Of a stretch of DNA of 64,000 nt, positions 9,257 through 16,498 are shown piece after piece. The notes beneath the pieces are model-generated. The model did not search any database. It was given only the letters and a program-made list of their open reading frames with translations, and was not told where the DNA came from. The position numbers and the translations under genes are program-made. This DNA is from CAKZLS01 sp963771545 (GTDB taxonomy: Bacteria > Pseudomonadota > Alphaproteobacteria > Rhodospirillales > Defluviicoccaceae). The DNA is taken from positions 2,604,001-2,668,000 of the forward strand of contig CAVYTX010000002.1 of the NCBI GenBank assembly GCA_963771545.1, given 5' to 3'. Position 1 is the first letter of the stretch, and every line of letters starts with the position of its first letter.

Positions 9257-10621
9257 GTGGCGCTTGGTCGCCCGAAACTGTTGCGCGTGGCTGCCCTTGC
9301 CTGTTCCCTGGCGGCGCTGGCGGGATGCGACGATGATATCGATTCCATCCTCGATCAAGGCGAACTTCTGGTCCTGACCCGTAACGCGCCGACCACTTAC
9401 TACGAGGGCCGCGAGGGGCCCGAAGGCCCGGAATACGAAATGGCGGAGGCGTTCGCCGCGCATCTTGGCGTCAAACCCAGGTTCCTTGTGCTCGATACCG
9501 TCGCCGAGATCCTGGACGCCGTTTCCGATGGCCGGGGCCACGTGGCGGCGGCGGGGCTAACGGTGACCGAGGAACGCGAAAAGACCTTCCATTTCGGCCC
9601 CCCCTATAAGAAGATTCGCCAGGAACTCGTCTGTCACCGCGACGGCCCCCGGCCCGAGACGGTGGAGGACTTGGCGGGCCCGCGGATCGCCGTGATCGCC
9701 GACAGCAGCTATCAGGAAAATCTGGAGAGACTCTCCTTCGGCGTTTCGGGGCTCGATTGGGAAGTCGCGACCGAGGCCGATACCGAGGAGTTGCTGCAAC
9801 GGGTGGCCGACGGGGACCTCGACTGCACCATCGCGGACTCCAACATCGTCGCCATCAACCAGCGCTACCATCCGGAACTCGTGACCGCGTTCGCGGTTTC
9901 GGAAACCCAGAACCTGGCGTGGATCGTCTCGGAGCGCGCGAAGGCCCTAGAGCCAGAGCTCAAAACGTGGTTCGCGGCCGCGCGGAGGGACGGGCGGTTA
10001 GCGGACATCGACAACCGGTATTATGGCCATATCGAGGTTTTCGACTTCGTCGACGCAAGCACCCTGCATCAACGCATCGAGGAACGGTTGCCGCGGTACC
10101 GGCCGATCTTCGAGAAAGCGGCCAAGACAGTGGACTTGCCATGGGATCTCCTGGCGGCAGTTTCCTACCAGGAATCCCATTGGAACCCCAGGGCCAAGAG
10201 CCCGACCGGCGTGCGCGGCATCATGATGCTCACCCGCAACACCGCCCGCGCGCTGGGTGTCAAGAACCGCCTCGACCCGGCCCAGAGCATTCGCGGCGGG
10301 GCGCGCTATCTCAAGGACGTTTCCGATCGGTTGCCCGAGACGGTAACCGGCGACGACCGGATCTGGATCGGGCTAGCGGCCTACAATGTGGGATTGGGGC
10401 ATATCTGGGACGCGCGCGATCTTGCCGAGCGCCTCGATCACGATCCCGATACCTGGGCGGGGTTGCGCCAGGTGCTGCCGCTGCTTTCGAAAAAGCGCTA
10501 CCACAAGACCCTGAAACACGGCTATGCCCGTGGAAACGAACCCGTGCGATTCGTCAGGCGGGTCCGCAACTACCAGGACATTCTAAGCCAACAGCTCGAT
10601 TTTCTGGCGAGCGGTCCCTGA
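9257..10621 (+). CDS. mltF: Membrane-bound lytic murein transglycosylase F-like lipoprotein
   Basis: 454 residues with a GTG start preceded by the strong binding site AGGGAGGAAG. A signal peptide ends in a lipobox (LAALAGC), so the protein is a lipoprotein. A periplasmic substrate-binding-like domain (SBP_bac_3, about residues 35-265) precedes an SLT domain with the catalytic Glu in SYQESHWNPRA and the downstream GIMMLT and GLAAYNVGLGH motifs. This is the MltF architecture, which cleaves peptidoglycan glycan strands to 1,6-anhydro ends. It follows the oxidoreductase by 89 bases and may be transcribed separately. Confidence 0.9.
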   Translation: MALGRPKLLRVAALACSLAALAGCDDDIDSILDQGELLVLTRNAPTTYYEGREGPEGPEYEMAEAFAAHLGVKPRFLVLDTVAEILDAVSDGRGHVAAAGLTVTEEREKTFHFGPPYKKIRQELVCHRDGPRPETVEDLAGPRIAVIADSSYQENLERLSFGVSGLDWEVATEADTEELLQRVADGDLDCTIADSNIVAINQRYHPELVTAFAVSETQNLAWIVSERAKALEPELKTWFAAARRDGRLADIDNRYYGHIEVFDFVDASTLHQRIEERLPRYRPIFEKAAKTVDLPWDLLAAVSYQESHWNPRAKSPTGVRGIMMLTRNTARALGVKNRLDPAQSIRGGARYLKDVSDRLPETVTGDDRIWIGLAAYNVGLGHIWDARDLAERLDHDPDTWAGLRQVLPLLSKKRYHKTLKHGYARGNEPVRFVRRVRNYQDILSQQLDFLASGP

Positions 10622-10951
10622 CTTCCGGGTCATGGAGCGCCTTCGGGCGTGGCGCTCCGGCCCGGTTGTTGTCCCGTCCGGCAAAAATTTATCGGTTTCG
10701 AACAAATATGACCCGTTAGGGTCTTTTTAGCCGCCAAGCGACGCTATATGTTGATGGTAATGGGGCAGGTATAATGCCCTCGTTACCTAGGCCCTTTCGC
10801 ACCCACGCGAGATCCCCCCTCTCGATCGTTGCGGAAGGGCCTTTCTCTTTTCCGGAAAGCGCCCGCCGTTCAAGAGATCGATGGTCCACCGTTTGCGCGC
10901 TTGTTATGCTCCGTCGCGAAGAGCCGAAACCTCTCGGGAAAGGTTCGTGAC
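10622..10951 (+). other. Intergenic region with small hairpins
   Basis: Contains a perfect 8-bp stem (GGAGCGCC 10634-10641 with GGCGCTCC 10651-10658) without a following T-run, and a small hairpin followed by five T at 10710-10728 listed separately. No gene is supported here: the long frame that covers the next gene's start has a leader without signal-peptide character. Confidence 0.4.
10710..10728 (+). terminator. Possible weak terminator after mltF
   Basis: GACCC-GTTA-GGGTC followed by TTTTT. The stem is only five pairs, so this is a weak candidate for ending mltF transcription. Confidence 0.35.
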
Positions 10952-11572
10952 ATGGGGCTTCATCGAAACACAATACTCGCCGGCGCTCTGGTGTTGTGCG
11001 TGAGCGGACTCGGCTTGCCGGCGGTGGCGCAGCATTTCGACATTCCGGAAGGCTTCATGGTGGTGGAGGACTTGGAGGTTCCCCGCTCCGCCGAATGGGA
11101 GCCGGTGCTGACGATCCAGCCCGTTCCGGGCTCGTTTTCCGAACTCAGCCAGATCCAGCTTCGCCGGGTCACCGGTAAGGTCGACAACCCGGACGAATGG
11201 CTCAAGGGGCGAATGACCGTCGACATGGGTTCGGCGCGCGGCGCGGAGGACCTGCTGGACAGCCCCGACAGCCCCTTTGCCGATCCGACCTTCGACGCGC
11301 TGAAAGAGGCGATCCCGCACCTTTTTCGCGGGTTGGAACAGCTCTCCAAGATGCCGCTCAGCTTCTGCGAGGGACCGCAAACCGCGTACAACGCCGCCGG
11401 CGAGCTCCGCGAGCTTTATTGCGTCTATCAGGTCGGACCGCTGCGCCAGTACGTCACGCTGCGCCTTCAGCGCGCGGGCGGCCAGTGGTACTACACCGAA
11501 ATCCGGGCGATGAACGAGAAACGCCTGCGCCATCTGATCGCCATCGCCAACTCGTTCCAGGCCGCCGGCTGA
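10952..11572 (+). CDS. Exported hypothetical protein, 206 aa
   Basis: Starts MGLHRNTILAGALVLCVSG with a typical cleavable signal peptide (cleavage near AVAQ-HF), so it is probably periplasmic. The mature part has no motif I recognise; it has two Cys (SFCEGP, ELYCVY) that could form a disulfide. A longer open frame begins at 10829, but the ATG at 10952 is chosen because it directly precedes the signal sequence. The 3' end (last 39 bases) is duplicated exactly at 13186-13224. dtd starts 28 bases downstream and is likely co-transcribed. Confidence 0.75.
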   Translation: MGLHRNTILAGALVLCVSGLGLPAVAQHFDIPEGFMVVEDLEVPRSAEWEPVLTIQPVPGSFSELSQIQLRRVTGKVDNPDEWLKGRMTVDMGSARGAEDLLDSPDSPFADPTFDALKEAIPHLFRGLEQLSKMPLSFCEGPQTAYNAAGELRELYCVYQVGPLRQYVTLRLQRAGGQWYYTEIRAMNEKRLRHLIAIANSFQAAG

Positions 11573-11610
11573 GGCTTCGACAGCAACGGATCCCGATCTC
11601 ATGAGAGTCT
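11534..11610 (+). repeat. Direct repeat, copy 1 (3' end of the exported-protein gene and dtd start)
   Basis: Bases 11534-11572 are identical over 39 bp to 13186-13224. Similarity continues with interruptions (CAACGGATCCCG, GAGAGTCT) to 11610, versus 13254 in the second copy. This copy lies in a functional coding context and is presumably the original. Confidence 0.85.
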
Positions 11611-12047
11611 TGCTGCAAAGGGTGAAGCGCGCGGCGGTCGCCGTGGACGCCGGCGTAGTGGGAGAGATCGGTACGGGACTGCTGGTCTTTCTCTGCGTCG
11701 AGGCCGGGGACGATGAAGCCGAAGCCGCGTTTTTCGCCCGGAAGATCGCCGGGATGCGCGTCTTCGCCGACGCCGAGGGCCGTCTCAACCGGTCCGTACT
11801 CGACGCGGGCGGCGCGGTCTTGGTGGTCAGCCAGTTCACCCTGGCGGCCACGTGGCGAAAGGGAAACAGGCCGAGCCTGTCGGGCGCCGCGCCCCCGGAC
11901 CTGGGCGAGAGGCTCTATGACCATTTTTGCGGGCAACTGGCGAAAGCGGGCATGCCGGTGCGGACCGGCCGATTCGGCGCCCACATGGAGGTGAGCCTCG
12001 TCAATGACGGACCGGTGACCATCTGGATGAATTCCGCGGATCCATAG
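11601..12047 (+). CDS. dtd: D-aminoacyl-tRNA deacylase
   Basis: 148 residues, the usual length. It contains the family motifs SQFTLAATWRKGNRPS (active-site region) and NDGPVTIW (the Gly-Pro chirality filter), and starts MRVLLQRVKRAAV. It hydrolyses D-amino acids wrongly attached to tRNA, in the cytoplasm, as a dimer. Its ATG lies just downstream of the exported-protein gene. The first bases belong to the duplicated segment. Confidence 0.96.
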   Translation: MRVLLQRVKRAAVAVDAGVVGEIGTGLLVFLCVEAGDDEAEAAFFARKIAGMRVFADAEGRLNRSVLDAGGAVLVVSQFTLAATWRKGNRPSLSGAAPPDLGERLYDHFCGQLAKAGMPVRTGRFGAHMEVSLVNDGPVTIWMNSADP

Positions 12048-12255
12048 CAAAGGATCACGACCAACAATTGAACGCGCACGCCATTTGTCACGCACCTCGC
12101 AAGGACGAGATTGGCGCGGACGGCGGTCCTCGTCCCAGCCGTCCTCGCGAACGCAGCGCGGCGATCCAGAACCGCTCCTTGCATTGTGCGCCCGCCGCTG
12201 TCCTCCAATTTCCAAATCTAATTTCCTGCCTCATCCAAGGGGTGCAGTCTACTTC
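12048..12255. other. Intergenic stretch with a widespread-type intergenic repeat
   Basis: No gene is supported. The motif CGCGAACGCAGCGCGGCGAT near 12145 followed by CCAGAACC resembles the common alphaproteobacterial intergenic element built on CGCGAA...GGATCCAGA. With the REP-like unit at 12256 it fills the gap between dtd and parE. Confidence 0.4.
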
Positions 12256-12356
12256 ATAGGGCGGGTCCAAAGCGGAGCGTAGCCCGCCGAATGTCGGCGT
12301 TGGAGCAGACACATCCGGCAGAATACGCTGCGCTATTCTGCCCTACGCGCTACGCG
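12256..12356. repeat. REP-like double palindrome, copy R1
   Basis: Two stems in tandem. The first is GGCGGG (12260-12265) with CCCGCC (12283-12288); the second is GGCAGAAT (12317-12324) with ATTCTGCC (12335-12342). The whole unit recurs at 13092-13186, and related single stems occur at 13262, 14319 and 15024. It lies just downstream of the toxin gene parE and could protect or end its transcript. Confidence 0.75.
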
Positions 12357-12370
12357 CGGCTCGGCAGTCA

Positions 12371-12721
12371 TCACGAGGAGTTTGTTTTGCGGGCACTGTC
12401 GGCGAGTCCGTCGATCAGCCGGTCAAGGTCCCGGCTTTGGTGTATGAATTCGACCACGTCGATGCGCGTGGCCGTCTCGCGAAGGATGATAAAATGACGG
12501 CCTTCCCGGCAGTAGAGGAGCCCCGCCGCATCCCGCTTGCCCTGCATCAAGATCTCACAGGGCATTGGATGTGGCGGCTCCGCGCGGGCCGCCGATCGAA
12601 CCCGTCTAAGGAGCTGGTTCTTGTATTCCTCGGCTTTAGAAAGGCCCCATCTTTCAATCGAATATTCGAGAATGTCCGCAAGCGCGGCTTCGGCCGCAGG
12701 CGAAATCCTAACATCTTTCAC
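12371..12721 (-). CDS. parE: ParE/RelE-family toxin
   Basis: 116 residues, starting MKDVRISPAAEAALADILEY and containing the ParE-type core (WGLSKAEEYKNQLLRRV, GKRDAAGLLYCREGRHFIILR). This is the ParE branch of the RelE/ParE fold, usually a DNA gyrase inhibitor. The start overlaps the stop of the upstream antitoxin by 4 bases, the usual coupling in type II modules. The C-terminus is slightly long but no damage is seen. Confidence 0.85.
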   Translation of the reverse strand: MKDVRISPAAEAALADILEYSIERWGLSKAEEYKNQLLRRVRSAARAEPPHPMPCEILMQGKRDAAGLLYCREGRHFIILRETATRIDVVEFIHQSRDLDRLIDGLADSARKTNSS

Positions 12722-13002
12722 GCTCTACGGCGTTCCTTAGCGCGCGTGAACGCCCGCTCGAAGGCCTCTTCGACCGTGCCCTCGGCAACCTGGCCGTTAT
12801 CGAGCTGATCGAGTGAGCGGCCGATGCGGTCCTGAATCTCCGCCAATTCGATCGCTTCGCGTTTTATGCGGTCCTCCAGCGCGCGCAAGCCTTCGCGCAT
12901 GACCTCGCTGGCGTTCTGGTATCGCCCGGATGCCAAAAGCCGTTCGACAAAATGCCGGTGATGGTCGGTCAGAACCACATTTTTGGTGTGTTTCGATGGC
13001 AT
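12718..13002 (-). CDS. parD: ParD-family antitoxin
   Basis: 94 residues from the ATG at 13002 (binding site AAGGA, 8-10 bases upstream). The N-terminal ribbon-helix-helix reads KNVVLTDHHRHFVERLLAS and GRYQNASEVMREGLRALEDR, classic ParD. It binds its own promoter and neutralises ParE. A longer open frame to 13230 runs back through the REP-like repeat and duplicated segment and is not believed. Confidence 0.87.
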   Translation of the reverse strand: MPSKHTKNVVLTDHHRHFVERLLASGRYQNASEVMREGLRALEDRIKREAIELAEIQDRIGRSLDQLDNGQVAEGTVEEAFERAFTRAKERRRA

Positions 13003-13091
13003 CAGGCACCGTCCTTTCTGGCTCCTCATAGCATAGGGTGGCATAATATGACACCTCGGAATGCTCAAGTCGATATCAAGGTGGAGAACTC

Positions 13092-13186
13092 GTAGGGCGG
13101 GTTCAAAGCGGAGCGTAACCCGCCGAATGTCAACGTTGGAGTAGACACATGCGGCAGAATACGTTGCACTATTCTGCCCTACGCGC
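13092..13186. repeat. REP-like double palindrome, copy R2
   Basis: Stems GGCGGGTT (13096-13103)/AACCCGCC (13117-13124) and GGCAGAAT (13153-13160)/ATTCTGCC (13171-13178). It is very similar to copy R1. It lies just upstream of the ParDE module and directly abuts the second copy of the 39-bp duplication, so R1 and R2 bracket the toxin-antitoxin pair. Confidence 0.8.
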
Positions 13187-13254
13187 TGATCGCCATCGCC
13201 AACTCGTTCCAGGCCGCCGGCTGATACCAACGGATCCCGTTCTTACTGAGAGTC
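13186..13254 (+). repeat. Direct repeat, copy 2 (orphan duplication of a gene 3' end)
   Basis: Bases 13186-13224 equal the last 39 bases of the exported-protein gene, including its TGA. The following bases align loosely with the dtd start region. No gene reads through this copy. It begins exactly where the REP-like copy R2 ends. Confidence 0.85.
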
Positions 13255-13261
13255 TCCGCCT

Positions 13262-13316
13262 GATGTCTGCGTTGAAATAGCCTTATCCGGCGGAATACGC
13301 TTCGCTATTCCGCCAG
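13262..13316. repeat. REP-like palindrome, copy R3
   Basis: The stem GGCGGAAT (13289-13296) with ATTCCGCC (13307-13314) encloses the loop ACGCTTCGCT. It sits 2 bases beyond the stop of the OsmC gene on the minus strand and may act as its 3' stabilising or ending structure. Confidence 0.7.
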
Positions 13317-13823
13317 CTACGCGAGCTGCGCGGTCACGTCGATGGCGGGGCCGGACCGGAGTGTTTGATAGACGACGCAATAGCGCTCGGTGAGCTTCAT
13401 CAGCGTCGCCAACTGTTCGTCGGTCAGCGTGCCGTCGATATCGAACGACAGGCGGATGTGGCGGAACCCGACCGGCGCTTGCGGATCGACGCCCAGGGTG
13501 CCTCGAAAATCGAGATCGCCCTCGGCCCGGATCCGCGCGTCGCGGACATCCAGGTCGAGCGCCGTCGCCACCGCGTTGAGGGTGACGCCGGCGCACGCCA
13601 CCAGGGCTTGCAGCAGCATGTCTCCGGAGCAGGCTTGCAGTCCCGAACCGCCGGTGGCGGGATGCAACCCCGCCTCCACCAGCGCCCGGCCGGTTTCCAC
13701 CGAACAGGTGACCCCTTCGCCAATAGACCCTTCGGCCTTGAGCGTGATGACGGCCGCGTCGGGCTCGTCGCGGTACCGCGCCTTGATCGGCGCTTGCCGC
13801 TCTTTCAGTTCGGTCGCGTCCAT
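13317..13823 (-). CDS. OsmC family protein
   Basis: 168 residues from the ATG at 13823, with GAAGGA upstream. The translation shows the OsmC/Ohr fold pattern with two conserved Cys, in LQACSGDMLL and ALVACAGVTLNAVA, and the C-terminal RLSFDIDGTLTDEQLATLMKLTERYCVVYQTL. These proteins reduce organic hydroperoxides with a Cys pair; this one belongs to the wider OsmC group rather than clearly to Ohr. The frame is open to 13958 but has no better start there. Confidence 0.85.
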   Translation of the reverse strand: MDATELKERQAPIKARYRDEPDAAVITLKAEGSIGEGVTCSVETGRALVEAGLHPATGGSGLQACSGDMLLQALVACAGVTLNAVATALDLDVRDARIRAEGDLDFRGTLGVDPQAPVGFRHIRLSFDIDGTLTDEQLATLMKLTERYCVVYQTLRSGPAIDVTAQLA

Positions 13824-14107
13824 GGCGGTGATTCCTTCGAGTTTGCGGACGTGGCGGTTGGTCAAGTCGAGTGTATTCGCGGCGGTGCCCAGACACCCGG
13901 GAGATACACGCCAATGATAAATGATCATCGTTCTTCGACCGAGTTGAAATCGACACATCGGACGAAGTAAGGTTCGGGATATCGTTTCAGCGACGCGCTC
14001 ACGAGAGTGTTTCTCACCTCGCCGGCGCCGGTATTGGCGGATTGATCACGCTCGAGCATCGGCCGCGCCAGCTCACCGCTCGAGATCAAGGCTTCCGAGT
14101 TGCGAAC

Positions 14108-14270
14108 ATGCCCCGTGTCTACACCGACCCCGTCACGAAGCTTCTGACCTATGGTCGCTTGACCTCCGAGGACACGGGCGAGCAATGGCCCGACTACTTG
14201 AAGCTGGGTCTCACCCGGCGGACACCATGTGCCGCATCTCGATTCCGGAATGCTTCGTGCACCTTGCCCG
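14108..14270 (+). pseudogene. Decayed N-terminal fragment of a HEAT/DUF1186-like protein
   Basis: From ATG 14108 the frame reads MPRVYTDPVTKLLTYGR and QWPDYLKLGLT, then loses sense. In another frame the next bases give HHVPHL, as expected for homologues that continue 'HVPxLIRMA'. Several small indels are needed to follow it further. I read it as a remnant, from memory of such proteins rather than a search. Confidence 0.4.
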
Positions 14271-14318
14271 GGATCATCCGGCCTCTCGGTACGGCCGAAA
14301 TCGACTTGGCGAATGTCT

Positions 14319-14360
14319 GGGGTTACGCCTCATAGCGCGAGTCAGCATTAGCGTAACCCG
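14319..14360. repeat. REP-like palindrome, copy R4
   Basis: GGGTTACGC (14320-14328) pairs with GCGTAACCC (14351-14359). It shares the GCGTAACCCGCCGAAT end with copy R2. It lies in the gap between the decayed fragment and the AT-rich gene at 14482. Confidence 0.6.
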
Positions 14361-14481
14361 CCGAATTAAGTCAATCAAGAATGCTCTACATCGGTGCACT
14401 ATACAATAAAATGCTACCATAAGTAGACTATAGCGCGTTTGCTGGCGTTTGAAAAACCGGCCGTCAATAGAGGATCAAAAA

Positions 14482-14952
14482 ATGCCAGTATCAGTAAAAG
14501 AACAGCTAATGATGCAAGCTTCAATCGATTTGATGTTTGAAGAAAAAAATGATGAAGTAATTCTACAATTCGAAAAAGACGCAAAAGAGATAATTGAAAA
14601 TGCGAGTGAGGAATTATATTTTGGACTGCCTGATCCACATACGCGCAAGAACGTTGATATGTCCATTGAGTTCTTAGTCCGTGTTGAAGGAACCCGGAGA
14701 GGAAAAGGTTGGCTATGGCGCGCCAAGCAACGGGCTCAACTCGTCAGAGAGTATTTCAAGCCGGGCAACGAGAAAGACCACCTGAAGGGATTGCGGTGTG
14801 CAAAACTAAGTATTGGAGACCGAGAAGCAGCAGAGTGGGAGGACGCTTTTAAGGCGTTGTCAGCAACAGAGAGGGCCAAAAATCCGACATTGCAAATGGA
14901 ATATGACCGGGCAGCGGAGGCTTTGAGGCGGCGGAAAGAGTATGAGCAGTAA
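14482..14952 (+). CDS. Hypothetical protein, AT-rich orphan gene
   Basis: 156 residues from ATG 14482, with the binding site GAGGA 8 bases upstream. The protein is highly charged and probably helical (EEKNDEVILQFEKDAKEI, AAEALRRRKEYEQ), with no signal peptide or membrane segment and no family I know. Its base composition is clearly more AT-rich than the flanking genes, and it is enclosed by REP-like palindromes (R4 and R5). Both suggest horizontal acquisition. It stands alone with no partner gene. Confidence 0.6.
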   Translation: MPVSVKEQLMMQASIDLMFEEKNDEVILQFEKDAKEIIENASEELYFGLPDPHTRKNVDMSIEFLVRVEGTRRGKGWLWRAKQRAQLVREYFKPGNEKDHLKGLRCAKLSIGDREAAEWEDAFKALSATERAKNPTLQMEYDRAAEALRRRKEYEQ

Positions 14953-15023
14953 AGACAGGCAAAAAAACGGCCGGAAACATCGTTGCCGCAATTGCTCACG
15001 ACGTTGGTGGTCAGCTTCTGGGG

Positions 15024-15090
15024 CAATTTAAAAGCGAAGCGCAACGCGCGCGATATCCGCGTTGGAACGAGCGTCTGCGGCGCCCCACTT
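15024..15090. repeat. Degenerate REP-like unit, copy R5
   Basis: Shares AAAGCGAAGCGCAACGC and the segment CGTTGGAACGAGCGTCTGCG with the middle part of copies R1/R2 (AAAGCGGAGCGTA, CGTTGGAGCAGACA). The palindromes themselves are eroded. It ends just before the stop of the short serA. Confidence 0.45.
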
Positions 15091-15097
15091 GCGCATA

Positions 15098-16339
15098 TCA
15101 ATACAAAAAACGCACCCTGATGGTGCCTTCGATGGCCAGCAACTCGCGCCGGATGCCCATTCCGGCGTCCAGGAGGCCGTCGATATCGGTGACCATGTAG
15201 CCGACTTCGGCGTCGGTGCGGAGATACTGACCGGCGATGTTGAGATTTTTGGACGAGAACACCTCGTTGACCTTGGCCAGCACGCCGGGGACGTTGCGGT
15301 GGATGTGGAGGAAGCGGGTGGCGTCGCGCTGCGCCGGCAGGGACGCCTCGAGGAAATTGACAGCGCCGATGGTGGAGCCGTTGTCGGAATACTTGATCAG
15401 TTTTTCCGCCACCTCGGAGCCGATGTTGGCCTGGGCCTCTTCCGTCGTGCCGCCCACGTGGGGCGTGAGAATGACGTTGGGCAGGCCAAGCAGCGGCGTT
15501 TCGAGCGGGTCCTCGCCGGTGGCCGGTTCCGCCGGGAATACGTCCACCGCCGCCCCGAACAGATGGCCGTCCGTGAGCGCCCGGGCGAGGGCGTCGAGGT
15601 CCGCCACGTCGCCCCGGGCCGCGTTGATTAGGCAGCTTCCCGGCCTCATCCGGCGGAGCTCGCCGGCGCCGATCATGTCGCGGGTTTCGGGCGTGCCGGG
15701 CACGTGCAGGCTGACGACGTCGGATACTTCCAGCAGTTCCGCCAACGACCCGCACGCTTGGGCGTTGCCCAGCGAGAGCTTGTCGGCGATATCGAAGTAG
15801 CGCACCCGCATCCCCAGCGCCTCGGCGAGGATGGACACCTGCGAGCCGATGTGGCCGTAGCCGACCACACCCAGCACCTTGCCGCGGATCTCGCGGGCGC
15901 CCTCGGCGGTCTTGCGCCATACGCCGGCGTGCGCCAGCATGGATTTCTCCTGGACCCGGCGGAACAGCATGATGATCTCGCCGATCACCAGTTCTGCCAC
16001 CGAGCGGGTGTTGGAGTACGGCGCGTTGAACACCGGGATGCCGCGCAATTTAGCGGCTTGCGTGTCCACCTGATTCGTGCCAATGCAGAAACAGCCGATC
16101 GAGAACAGCCGATCGGCCTTCGCGAGGATATCCCCGGTGAGTTTTGTCCGTGAGCGGATGCCCACGACATGGGCGCGCCGTAACAGCTTTTTCAGGGTTT
16201 CGGGATCCGGCGTTCCCGCGTGGGTTTCGATACTGCTGTAGCCATTGGCGCCGAGGGCCTGGATGGCGCTCTCGTGAACGCCCTCGAGCAGCAGAACATG
16301 GATCTTGCTCTTGGAAACGGAAAGCCGGCTCAGGAACAC
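15098..16339 (-). CDS. serA: D-3-phosphoglycerate dehydrogenase, E. coli-type short form
   Basis: About 413 residues. It oxidises 3-phosphoglycerate with NAD+, the first step of serine synthesis, and the sequence closely follows E. coli SerA: GCFCIGTNQVD, FNAPYSNTRSVAELVIGE, the NAD motif GVVGYGHIG, NAARGD (catalytic Arg), ILTPHVGGTTEEAQ (His), IKYSDNGST, and a C-terminal ACT domain (HIHRNVPGVLAKVNEVF) for serine feedback. The start is unclear: homology begins at SRLSVSKSKIHVLLLEGVH, so I chose GTG 16339; the frame stays open to ATG 16429. It is divergent from serC and is a second serA besides the long form at 17717. Confidence 0.88.
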   Translation of the reverse strand: MFLSRLSVSKSKIHVLLLEGVHESAIQALGANGYSSIETHAGTPDPETLKKLLRRAHVVGIRSRTKLTGDILAKADRLFSIGCFCIGTNQVDTQAAKLRGIPVFNAPYSNTRSVAELVIGEIIMLFRRVQEKSMLAHAGVWRKTAEGAREIRGKVLGVVGYGHIGSQVSILAEALGMRVRYFDIADKLSLGNAQACGSLAELLEVSDVVSLHVPGTPETRDMIGAGELRRMRPGSCLINAARGDVADLDALARALTDGHLFGAAVDVFPAEPATGEDPLETPLLGLPNVILTPHVGGTTEEAQANIGSEVAEKLIKYSDNGSTIGAVNFLEASLPAQRDATRFLHIHRNVPGVLAKVNEVFSSKNLNIAGQYLRTDAEVGYMVTDIDGLLDAGMGIRRELLAIEGTIRVRFLY

Positions 16340-16435
16340 CCCCGCAAGTGAATTTCGAAAGCGCACCCTGTCGCGGCCGGAAGCCCGCGTCAAGGGCACG
16401 CAAAAGGCGATTGACGTAAAACGTTTCACTACTTA

Positions 16436-16495
16436 CAAGGGTCGCGGGCCATGGCCTCCCAACGGGCCGCGACCCAACTGTAAGGTTGGGAGTTA
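16436..16495 (+). promoter_or_regulatory. serC leader RNA (Rfam RF00517-type)
   Basis: Upstream of serC, GGGTCGCGG (16439-16447) pairs with CCGCGACCC (16467-16475). A second stem, CCCAAC (16473-16478) with GTTGGG (16485-16490), overlaps the first by three C, so the two are mutually exclusive. The second stem covers the ribosome binding site GGGAG (16488-16492), 7 bases before the ATG. Position and structure match the serC motif described upstream of serC-serA in alphaproteobacteria. The ligand or trigger is not established; control of translation is inferred from the sequestered site. Confidence 0.85.
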
Positions 16496-16498
16496 TCA

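Noticed and set aside
13003..13230. N-terminal extension of ParD to 13230
   Set aside because: It would be encoded by the REP-like repeat and the duplicated gene end; the ATG at 13002 has its own ribosome binding site and begins the family homology.
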